Positions 41,477-51,882 of a DNA stretch of 64,000 bases are shown one piece after another. This stretch comes from Steinernema hermaphroditum. Taxonomy: Eukaryota > Nematoda > Chromadorea > Rhabditida > Steinernematidae. Within the stretch, counting starts at the first letter, position 1. Every line of letters starts with the position of its first letter. Where the stretch lies: assembly GCA_030435675.1 (NCBI GenBank), contig CM059625.1, positions 558,001 to 622,000 on the forward strand. The letters run 5' to 3'. Made by a program: the position numbers and the translations under genes. The notes below the pieces were generated by a model, which was not told the origin of the DNA, did no database searches, and saw only the letters and a program-made list of their open reading frames with translations.

Positions 41477-42152
41477 TCTGCGTTGTTAGCTTTCCACATG
41501 CTTAATGATATGGACAGGGTGCGGCCCTCGGGTAACATATTAGTTTCTGTAATAGATGTCAAATGACAAATGAAATAAATCAGTGTGCAGGAGCTGTTTA
41601 GCATCTTGGTTCCGGAACCAAAATTCGATTTTATCTTTAATCTTCAAAATTCAATTCTTTCAGTACGACGTCTAGAGCTAATATGTACTATTCCACGAGA
41701 ACAGTTACGAATCAAAAGCAGCGAGTACTGTGAGCAGATACAGAATAGATACTGAGCGCTGATAAAACTGGCTATGGACGCTGCAAAAATTGAAACCGTA
41801 AAATACCACGTCATTGCTGTACCTGAACAAAAGATAATTTTGTAACGCAGGAGCGTTGTTGAGCTACTGCACCATCCAAAGATGATTAAACGGCACAAAA
41901 TCACATCAATTATCTCCTTGCAACCAACGAAAACTGCCGCCGACCAATTATAGATATCAAAGGCAGTCGCACCGCGCAATCTCAGCAAAATCTATTGGAC
42001 AATCAAGCTGAGCGCTAGGTTCGAAGTCTAATTGATGATCTAATTACCGCATATATTTGGAGGGAATCATCATGGATAACGATGTACATGATCATGATCC
42101 AATTCTTCACAATCCCGTTTCTTAAGAATAAAGAAAGAGCTATCGAAACTTT

Positions 42153-42723
42153 GGCTGTATACAAGAATTGTGCACATAATTATCAGAATTGTGCACATAA
42201 TTAATTTCGTGTGCACATAATTAATTTCGTGTGCACATAATTCAATCCGTGTGCACATAACGGACTTCGTGTGCACGTAATTAATTTCGTAAACAGGTAA
42301 AGTTAGGATTTTCTTGTTTTTACGCTTCGCTAGAAAGTAAATTTAGGATGTTCTTGCTTCCAGGCTTCGCCTAGGCAAACCCCGGCTTGGCTTAGGCTCC
42401 GGCTTAGGACTATGCCTATGATGTTTAAGCGAGCCCGAAGGGCGAGCCCTGTAGTCTTGATAAATCCATAGGCGTGGTCCTAAGCCGGAGCCTAAGCCAA
42501 GTCGAGGTTTGCCTAAGCGAAGCCTGGATGTTAACCCGTTCCAAAAAAATGAATACAGAGCTCGTCTGCGGTCCGGCCGCAGCCTAAATCCTAACTTTAC
42601 CTTCTCACGAAATTAATTATGTGCACACGGATTGAATTATGTGCACACGAAATTAATTATATGCACACGGATTGAATTATGTGCACACGAATTGAATTAT
42701 GTGCACAATTCTTGTATACAGCC
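42153..42723. mobile_element. 571-bp foldback (inverted-repeat) element
   Basis: The two ends are inverted copies of GGCTGTATACAAGAATTGTG, continuing CACATAATT. Inside each arm are several diverged ~20-bp units of the type GTGCACATAATTAATTTCGT, then inverted copies of GGTAAAGTTAGGATT (about 42296 and 42588). The centre has opposed GC-rich segments (GCTTAGGCTCCGGCTTAGG against CCTAAGCCGGAGCCTAAGC). The whole element is therefore one long palindrome able to form a hairpin. There is no coding capacity, so it is non-autonomous. A target-site duplication is not obvious. Confidence 0.8.
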
Positions 42724-44144
42724 GAAACTTTTAGTTTTTTTGAAGCGTAACTATCATGTTTGTCTCTTATTTCATATGCCCCAGACTTTGTCATTTGTTT
42801 CCCATGAAGATTTATCCGAGTACCGTCGGGCGCTTAAAATTTCAACAAAAACTAGATGCGCGTAAGGCCATTAAGGTGGTTGCAGTTGGAAAAAAGTAAA
42901 TTGATTAACGAATTGTCGATCACGGTTCAGGAAGCAATTAAACGCCGAAACACTCGATTTAGGTCCATTATCCAAAGGTCAAGCCGTTCCATCACTTTCG
43001 TTAAACCGTTCTGCGAACTATTAATCTTGCAAAAAGCTCAGTGGTGCAGTCTCCGACGGTGCAGTCTCCGACGCAATCTGTCATGAAGAACCAGATCGCA
43101 CGCGCGAGAGTGATCGCGATTGATATGAATCCCTGTGAATAGGCTCTGAACGATCACGAACTCTTCGTGCTTATCAGGCGATTACAGCGACGAGAATACA
43201 AAATGAGGGCCTCCGTATCCGCTCGGCTCCGACCTTGACCGAAAGAGGAGTCCGACTCGTACACAGTGCTCACTCGCTCACTCTTTTCAACTTGTCACTT
43301 GCCCCGGTCTTATCTAGTGTGACCTTCTCGCCGTGGCCGCCGATCACTGCGCCCTCGCGACCATAATTACCTTCCAGAAAAGTCCAACATCATTTGAGCA
43401 ACGTTGGCCAACTCTTGCAGAGTTCTACCGATTAGCCGATGTCGTAAATAATCGCTATTCGAGGGACGTTTGGTTCATTTGTTCCTGAAAGTATTGGGAA
43501 GAGTTGCCGCGCAACAGTTTCGCTGGCAACCTGGCGCGCATCACCATGATGCCCGCCGTGTCAGACTCGCGTGGTGTACGATTTTTCACTCACCACCCAT
43601 GTGTTTTCGTCGTCGTGCGTGTGCGCGATGACTTGCTGACAGACGCAACGCTTTGGTACCTCATTCACGCACCTACTTTGTTGTGACGATAGTTTACACC
43701 GGCGTGGTGGTCATTCCCATGCTGCGCATCTTGTGATATTTAAGTACGCGCCCCTCATTAATTGGATTTATATTCTATGACTCACAGCTCTTCTAAAATG
43801 TCCGTTGATCTTCTAAGTGTTTCAATTGATATCGTTGTATTATTTCGATTGACCATTCACGTTCTACGACTACTGAGAAACAAATACAATTCACAAAACA
43901 AATGCGACAAAGTTTGATTGCTAGTTCATAATATGTTGAGAAATTTTTTTCGCTTCCACTCTAGTCTCCCTGTATTTTAGGGATTGAATCACTTTGTCCT
44001 ACGAGTATAAACATTGTGATGTGCACTTTCTTAAAGGATTCAGGGAACGTTGCCAATTGACCCTTTTCGTTTTGGCAGAAGCGCGAATGCATCTATTTCG
44101 TTTGCCTTTAGGTGAAAGCCCTTCAGTTAAGGCTGAATTGGTCA

Positions 44145-44528
44145 GTTGTAACTCGAGTTGTCATCGGGTCGAACCCGAAAATCCGCATTGTTCGCAGTAC
44201 GGACCAATTTTGAAGTCCAATGGAGAAACTTTCCAGTGCGCTGGCTCAGCCCCAACGTCGCGGTCCAGCACAATCCAAAGATTTGACAGAACAACGAAAA
44301 AGTACACTAAAAAATTTTCGGGTTCTGATTTTCGGGTTCGGGTTTTTCGGGTTTCACCGCTAATTGGACCTTGTTTTGCTGTTCAGTCAAATTTTTTAAT
44401 TGTGCTGTGCCGCGATGTTGAGGCGCATCCAGCGCACTTGAAAGTTTCTCGATTGGACTTCAAAATTGGTCGGTACTGCAAAAAATACGGATTTTCGTGT
44501 TCGACCCGATGACAACTCTAGTTGTAAC
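44145..44528. mobile_element. 384-bp foldback element
   Basis: The left arm starts GTTGTAACTCGAGTTGTCAT and continues CGGGTCGAACCCGAAAATCCG. The right arm, read in reverse complement, starts GTTACAACTAGAGTTGTCAT and continues CGGGTCGAACACGAAAATCCG. The similarity runs for roughly 160 bp per arm, including CCAATTTTGAAGTCCAAT and GTGCGCTGG. A spacer with TTCGGGTT repeats joins the arms (about 44318-44357). The 172-codon plus-strand frame at 43994-44512 lies across this palindrome and is explained by it. Confidence 0.8.
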
Positions 44529-45855
44529 GGAAAACTATACATATTTTGTTAATGGGGTTGTCGAGTAGTCAAAATCCTTCGAATACACAATCGAATTGAA
44601 TATTTGATATTAATAATATTAAGGAATATCGAATTAATTCCAGAACCCTTATTTAATGTATCAGCGATTTTCTCATTTAGCTAATGATTGCGCACCTATG
44701 AAAGAATGGTCAATTGCGTTACAATTCTATTGTTCCATACCTTACGATGCATAACTTTAATAAGCCGTGTCCAGACCGCTGCCCCTTGAAGGTGTTACTT
44801 AAGACGTATTTGAAAACTAGTATTATGTTTCACAGATATTGAGAATCACAAGATCTTTGTCATTAACAGAAATCGTCATTTTGTACAAAATTGTTCCGCT
44901 GTGGTATTCCTTTTTCGGTAATCGCACAGTCCACTTTCGATCATCTTTTAACTATGACGATTGAGTCTACACACGTTGGAGAATCGCTTGATTCTGGTCG
45001 CATCTGTAATTAAGTTTAAAATTCGAGAAGCTCGTTAAAAATTACACACGTGATCCGATAAACGAACCGGGCTCCACCCACTCTCCGGCTCACGTTCGCA
45101 CTATCCACAGCACTGAGCAGCCTTCTTCGCACCCTTTCGTCTATCGGCGATCGCCACTGCCGGATGGTATAATGTATCGAAGCGGCGACCGCGACGGACT
45201 GACTGACACATACGCTCTTTTCGGTCGTCTTTGCTGTGGGGCTATCACATCACCGCCTCGGCGAACCGGCAGACGTTCGGCGGTGTTCTGTTGCTTGCGC
45301 CTATGGAGGGAGTGGACCCTCAGTTGCTTCTGCGCCGCCGCTGGCCACAAAACCTCCTTTGCCCTGCTGCCGATCATCGATTGATCATAACCGCCGTTGT
45401 GGTTGCAGGGCTTGTGTTTCTCGTACGAGCCACTTTTCACTTTCCTTGCGGGTTCACGTGCGCGCCCTCTGCTGTTCCCGCCGCGTGTGACTCTCGTTTT
45501 ATGTGCGCGCGCAAGGCTCCGCCCCTCAACAGTACATACCAGTCGAAGCACATGCGTCAGCGCTGTGCGCAACAGCAACTAAAACGATGAGATTGAGAAG
45601 CGAAGATTTTTTTATGATGGAAACCAATACGTTCCATTACAGCACCATGATTGCAAGCATCAGGCGGTCGAGAAGTGAAGCGATGCGCCGGTGCCGTCAT
45701 CTGGCGCATGTCGCCGAGAGTGTCGCCTCTGCTACTGATAAAAGTCCATTTGTTTTGGGGTAAAGTCAGCATCGCAACAGATATATGTATGTCCTTGAGA
45801 GTACGCCCTGTCTGGGTAGTTTAATCTCCCTTTTCGTGAAATCTTTCCAGTATCT

Positions 45856-46106
45856 ATCCGTTCATTTTCTTACGTAACTAAGCATAAGAAGTATCATACT
45901 GCGTCATACTAACTCAATGTGCAATGTTTGAATCAAGCATAGAGCTCTTATGGTGTCAGGTACACACTTATCAGAAACATTTGTAGGAAATTGACAACTC
46001 AAAAATAAGAAATTTTCTACAAATTTTCTATCAAACATTGCACATTGACTGTGTATGACGCAGTATGATGCTTCTCATGCTTAGTTACGTAAGAAAATGA
46101 ACGGAT
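45856..46106. mobile_element. 251-bp foldback element with ~75-bp terminal inverted repeats
   Basis: The left end ATCCGTTCATTTTCTTACGT, continuing AACTAAGCATAAGAAG, is matched in reverse complement at the right end with a few changes, out to CAATGTGCAATGTTTGA on the inner side. The spacer of about 100 bp has no coding potential. The size and the nearly perfect arms fit a MITE-like element. A target-site duplication was not identified. Confidence 0.8.
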
Positions 46107-47308
46107 TTGCTCGTTTACCTGATTAATGTCAAAAACAGCCAATTAGGTTTGCAATGTTAGAATTAATTCTGATCGGGAACAAAAGTTTTTTTTAAGAACA
46201 GAGGGGGAGGTGGCTCCTATCTACACCTATGTAAAATCTCTGGGAAGATATCACGAAAAGGAAGATTAACAACAGTTTGTCATAGTGCTGGCCATTCGTG
46301 GAATAGGTTTTTATCAAAATTGATATTTTGTAACATGGCGTTTCGTTCCTTTACCTATGGCTTAGGGTTTAGGTCTTCAGTTTAGCACTGAAAATGCCAT
46401 AACGTTTTTCAGTGATCCTAACATACGGCTATACTGTGCGACCTTGCACCAGGCGGGCACATTTGCAAATATGAATCGTCGGATTTTTATTACCTCACAG
46501 CGGTGTACATTTGCTGTTCCGCTGTGGCCCTAAAGACTCTCGGGCCAACGCACCACCGCACACAGCTGTTCCTGGCCGTCATCTTCAGTTGTGCCCTCCT
46601 GTGACGAGTGTGACTTTGTGCCTCGGCTATGTTGTGATGCTCACCCCCGTTCCTTCTGTCTTGTGACAACTGTACTATACAGCATCTGTCAAATGGCGTT
46701 TTCATCAAAAACGTTTCGCGGAAACCAACCGGCCAACCCAGATAATCCGCGCGTCTGTACAACCGCATCCGGACGTGCATCTCTTCACCGTGTCACTTCG
46801 CGCACAACCGCACTCAGCGCATGTTTCAATCTTTCTGATTTCGCTCATCTCGTCGAATGAGTCGACTATAATTTGTCTCATAGTCTTCATCCAGCGAAAC
46901 GATGCCATTTTTAAATATTCTTTTCATTGAGCTCATTTGTGCTAAGCAGTACTTCTATATTCACACTGATACCGCTACTTAAATTGTCAAGACTGCATTT
47001 TTTAATGTGAGTTGACTATATGCTAGTGGCTTTCAGGCGTGCCTAGAAAGTCGCGTACCTTATTGAACAGTAAAGAACGCTTATTTTACATTGTGGGAGT
47101 ACACTTGCCTGTTTCATGTTAGATGGGCAAACCCCTTTCGAACAGAAACGGGATTTCCGAAAAAATTGCGGTTTCTTAATTGATAAAAATTCCAATTTTC
47201 AATTGGATGCTGCGTTGTGTAGGAGGTGCCGCGCTACTTCGCACAGCGCAATCATCGCAAATTTCTGTGTTGCAGATTCTGAGCAATTTTGATCTTGTTC
47301 GCCCATAG

Positions 47309-50300
47309 ATGGCCGACTCTGTTACAATTACATCTCAGTCATCGACCTCATCGACCTCCACGTCCAAGTCAATCGAGCCTGACCCGGACACCATTAAAAT
47401 GTTCGTTGGACAGGTTGTTTATTGCGCGCATCGCTTTGATAAAGCATTTTGTTAACATGTTTAGATTCCTCGGTCCTGGGACGAAGACGAGTGTCGCAAG
47501 CTATTTGAGAAGCACGGAGATGTTTATCAGCTCAACGTGTTAAGGGACAAGAGCAATCAGACGAGCAAAGGTAATCCCATTGTAATGGACAAGTTTGGTG
47601 ACGAATCCGGTTAAGGATGTTGTTTTGTTACTTACTTCCACCGAAAAGATGCAATCGCAGCGCAGAATGCTCTTCATGACATTGTTATTCTTCCGGGTAT
47701 GCACCATGCCGTGCAAATGAAGCCCGCTGATAGCGAGAATCGAAACGGTAGGTTCTTGCGTTTCGTCACCGTCATATCACAGTTCCTCTCAAATGAAAGA
47801 CCAGGAATCGCATGTACTTAGATTCCGATTCTAGTGTCCAATAGCATGAAAGTTGAACTTTAATTAACACAGTTATTGAGTTGTCCCACAATTAATGACA
47901 CGTAATTTTAATTGCTACTTGTTATAACAAACACAGTCGTTTTAGTCAAGGTACTAACCAGCACTTTGATGAGTCCTTCCGCATCACCATGAAGAGCTTG
48001 AGGTTGTACAAATTTGCTCATATATATTGCTTTTGAATATGAACTCAATTGTGAACTCAGTGTGAACTGTGAACACGTCATAGTATTATTACTAACCGAC
48101 ACTTATTATAGAGAGAAAACTTTTCGTCGGCATGCTCAGTAAGCGCACCACTGAATCGGAAGTGCGGTCTATGTTCGACTCCTTTGGTAATATCGAAGAT
48201 TGCACCATCTTACGAGGTACCGATGGTGTGAGTAGAGGTGGGTCTTCTTTTCATTCACGCGCTTAGCTTCTTTGTGTCTGTTTACCTTTTTCGTTACCTG
48301 CTTCTATTGTCGTTCAATTTACACACCGCTTACTCGTGTCCAAAACGAAGCAGACGCATGCGAATCGGTTTAGCTTTTTTTCCGTCAAAACATGCATTTC
48401 TGTGTAATATGTACCTAGTTTTCTCCGTTTACAACGTTCGTAATGTGTTCGTCCAGTTCATAAGTTCTCTTTTAGGATGTGCTTTTGTCACTTATGTCAA
48501 TCGTAACTGTGCGCAGCAGGCGATCAAGCAGATGCACCAGTCGAGAACGATGGAGGTACTGTAGTCTCGTTTGTTTCCATCTTCCCGTTTCGCTACCGTT
48601 TCAACGTACTTCTTATGTAGCACCTGTGCTTTGTTTGTGTTTCAACCTTCCAACCGAACAACTCATACTTCTCCTCACTTTGTTCAATTTTCCGCTCTAT
48701 CCAGTCTATTTCCAAATTCCATTCTAGGGCTGCTTGAAGCCGTTGGTGGTTAAGTTCGCCGACACGCAAAAGGATAAGGACACGAAAAAGCCAGCGCTGG
48801 GCAATGCTCAAATTCTGCAACAAGTAAGCAACATCCCGAGCCGTCATATCAAAGCTACCTTTTTAAGTTTACTCAACAGCCTCAAGTTGGAAATAACGTG
48901 CTGACCAACTTGACTAGTCTTCTACTGCAGGCCAGCACACAGCCCCAAGTACTGTCGCTTCTAGGAAATGGTGAGCATTCTGGAAGGAAAAATTTTCCCA
49001 TCTCCACTTTTCTGTCAGAGTGGTGCAGGAGACAAGCTAATACAATAAGCAAAGCTATATTGGGTTCCGTCACTCCTTTCTTTTTTTTCTTTGTGATAGC
49101 ACTTGTCTGCATAAGAGGGTATTGGATTATAGTTCTCACGGGACTTGGAGGGCAATCCCAGCAGGCAGCACCACCGGCGGCACCGCCGGCTGTATCCCCG
49201 AGCGGTCTGAGCGCCAGCGGGCAGATAGCCGCAGCAGCAGCGGCTGCCGCTGTTGCTGTACAGAGCCAGCAATCTGTAAAGATTCCTGAGCGCGAGACGA
49301 CGACGAACGGAACTGCAACGGCCCTGCTACCAACTCTAGCAAACTTCAGCTCGGCCGCCCCGGCAGGTAGTTATGGTTGGCATGCACTCGCTTTTTGGTT
49401 GGGCTTTTTTCTTCTTGCATGCAGTGATACTTGACCCTTGCATGATCTTCTATAGTTGCAGCACTATCCGCTAGAACCATCTGATCACAATTACAACTGG
49501 TTACATATCGGAAAACGCATATTTGAAAAAGGCTTCACGTTTGTCTCCGGTTTCCTTTTCCTGGGAATCAGTACATTTGTTATCGAGTATTTCAGTATCA
49601 TTTCGTTTTTCTCTTCACACCAACGTTTTCAAATAATTTTCACCTACCACTTGTCATTAGTTGGTTTCAGTCGATTTGGTCTGTCTCATCGTTTGCCATT
49701 AAGAAATACCAAAAAAGATAAAGCATAAATTTTCTGGTTGGCATTTACTATTGGGTTGATGCATAATAAATGAGCCTTTTTGAAAGTAGATATTTATTAC
49801 CAAAAAGGCACACAATCTAATCAAGGTATTTGCCGCTAGCATCAGCAACTTCAGCCCACTTTATGGCCCGCATTCGGATTCCTCGTTCGTAGAGTACCCG
49901 AGGTTTAAAATCGAAAAATGGTTTTGGTCAAATTTTCGACCTCTTCACCTTATTCTCAGTGGCTTTCTCTGATATCTTCATTTACGGACGCGTACAGATG
50001 ACAGTAAGATAGAGCTAACAGAGCTCTATACGAACAACGAACATGAGTCTCACAGCTCAAAGTGGAGAGCCTTTGTGGGGGTCAACTTGAAAATACACGG
50101 CCTCGGAGAGTCGTATTTTTTAGGAATACAAGGGCTATTTTTTCTACATTTGGCCTCTTTTTCCTTAAAGTAGAAATGAGCTCGTGAAGTCACTATGTGG
50201 GCATGATAGCTGTGAGCGATGGCTATCTGCTGCATGTCCCCGTTCCCTGTTATAGTACTTAACCATTTGGAAACATTGGAGTTGATGGAACATGGTGATC

Positions 50301-51470
50301 CGAAACGGCCATCTTTTTGAGTTAGCCCATGCTGTGATATACGACGACCGCAGCGGTAGGTGCATTCAATAGGCAAGAACCAAGGATGTACGTGGTAGAA
50401 GGCAGTCACCGTCCATCACACAAATGCTACCATAGGAAGTCCATACATCACTTCGTATTTCGCCATCTCGAGGTGCCAAAAAATGATCATAAAAACAAAA
50501 TAGACCCCCAACATCAAGAGGAATGTAACGGACAAGCCGCCAATGATGATGTAGAGTGAGAGCTAAATGTACTCAACAACGCACCAATCAATTATACCCC
50601 AGGAGTAAATATTGTAAAAATAAAGGATGTTTACCAAGGGGCTCATTTTCAATGCATCAACCCAATAAAATCACTCGAAATTCCATCGCTACTTGAAAGT
50701 CGATCTCAAAATTTTTTGTGTATTTATTTTCCTTCACAAACATGCTGGCATGATAGGAATCTTGAGTGAACCTCCAGAACCTTCGATAACCGTCTTTGCT
50801 CTTTTAACAGAATGACATTACCCTGTTGTGCCGTTCTCTGCATGAGCTTCTCTTCTGCTTCTACGTCCGTTTCTTTTAGCCGGTCTATCCGCACCCGCTG
50901 CAGCCGCTCTTCACCCCGGAGCGCAAACGCCAAGGCTGTTTGACTTTCTGAACGTCCCGGCTACAGCCGCTCATACAGGTATAACGAGCTTCGCTAATTA
51001 ACTTTTGCATGAAATATCCGTCCTATTTCAAACTCTCATTTAACTCAGATATTTTTATTTAACCTACTGTTCAGGAGGTCTCCCCGCATTTGACACCAAC
51101 TCTCTCAGCTTCCTTTCTGCCACTCCTGCTGTATCCAGCAGTTCTCAGACCAAGGGACCTGATGGAGCTAATTTGTTTATCTACCACTTGCCTCAGGAAT
51201 TTAAGGATCAGGACTTGCTGACGACATTTGGCAATTTTGGCACTATCCTGTCGGCAAAGGTGTTTATTGATAAACATACGAATCTGAGCAAATGCTTTGG
51301 TAAGCAAAATAGACGAAGATGTGATGTACAAACCGTTGATTTCAGGATTTGTAAGTTTCGACAATCCAATGGATGCTCAGCGGGCCATCCAAGCAATGAA
51401 CGGTCTACAGATCGGCAACAAGCGACTGAAGGTACAACTAAAGAGGATGGGAGACAAGCCTTACTCTTGA
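47309..51470 (+). CDS. etr-1: ETR-1 / CELF RNA-binding protein (three RRMs)
   Basis: CELF proteins bind GU-rich RNA and control splicing, stability and translation in muscle and neurons. Eleven exons, 47309-47413, 47465-47570, 47616-47747, 48112-48237, 48476-48555, 48728-48823, 48880-48970, 49133-49366, 50880-50978, 51075-51299, 51346-51470, encode 472 residues. RRM1 (residues ~31-110) has KMFVGQIPRSW and [23 protein letters not shown]2 (~117-195) has [20 protein letters not shown] and [18 protein letters not shown] Pro/Ala/Gln-rich linker follows, and RRM3 (~385-472) has [17 protein letters not shown] and ends MGDKPYS. Intron 8 (49367-50879) carries a mariner-type element. Additional 5' exons may exist upstream. 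An alternative acceptor at 49455 leads quickly to a stop and is not used in this model. Confidence 0.96.
49751..50665 (-). mobile_element. Decayed mariner-type element in etr-1 intron 8
   Basis: A 915-bp segment starts TTGGGTTGATGCATAATAAA, continuing TGAGCC, and ends with the inverted form GGCTCATTTTCAATGCATCA, continuing ACCCAA. TA dinucleotides flank both sides (49749-49750 and 50666-50667), the target duplication of mariner elements. On the minus strand, 49817 upward to about 49915, a frame reads [20 protein letters not shown] and KYLD before its stop, like the tail of a mariner transposase. The middle shows no intact transposase, so the copy is non-autonomous. Confidence 0.8.
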
Positions 51471-51882
51471 GTATTTATTTATTGAGAAGAAACAGAGTTA
51501 TAATATTTAACCCATATCAAGAGAAAATTTTCTATGATATATTGATTAGTGTGGTCATAGTGTTTATTAAAATCTTGCCATGGATGATCTTGACATCATA
51601 GTTAGCAGAGTAATGGTTGAGGAAATTATACGCGGAAAACAAGATGCTATGCGCTATGCAGTAAGCAGCTATTTAGACCTCGCATTTGATTTTTTTTTTG
51701 TACCTCGCATTTGTGCTATGTTTTTGGGGATATCCGTTTATTTTGCTGATTATGTTTGTTCTATATATATGCGTAATTACATACAACTAAGAATAGTTTT
51801 CACCGGACATTCTTGAATCAATCATGATAGTTACTACGTTCATATTACCATGTAGATTATTTAGGGATGTGGATGATTTTCT
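51471..51882. other. Convergent 3' region between etr-1 and the SLC7 gene
   Basis: 412 nt hold the two 3' UTRs of genes pointing at each other. Nothing else recognised; AT-rich with several short frames. Confidence 0.5.

Larger units (their letters stand above)
41477..47308. other. Repeat-rich region upstream of etr-1
   Basis: 5.8 kb holding three inverted-repeat elements (42153-42723, 44145-44528, 45856-46106) and GC-rich patches at about 43200-43700, 45060-45590 and 46500-46860. No coding gene is supported. The GC-rich patches may be promoters or non-coding first exons of etr-1, whose orthologues have several 5' ends, but I cannot show a donor/acceptor pair. The open frames in 45141-45590 run on both strands and look like chance frames in GC-rich DNA. 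Confidence 0.5.

Noticed and set aside
43994..44512. 172-codon plus-strand open frame
   Set aside because: It spans a foldback element; no domain, no splice partners, and its sequence is explained by the inverted repeat.
45141..45590. Several 60-145-codon frames on both strands
   Set aside because: Overlapping frames in GC-rich DNA without signal, domain or splice support.
49455..49485. Extra etr-1 exon after the acceptor at 49455
   Set aside because: The frame reaches a stop after about nine codons, while the exon at 50880 joins in phase and continues into conserved CELF sequence.
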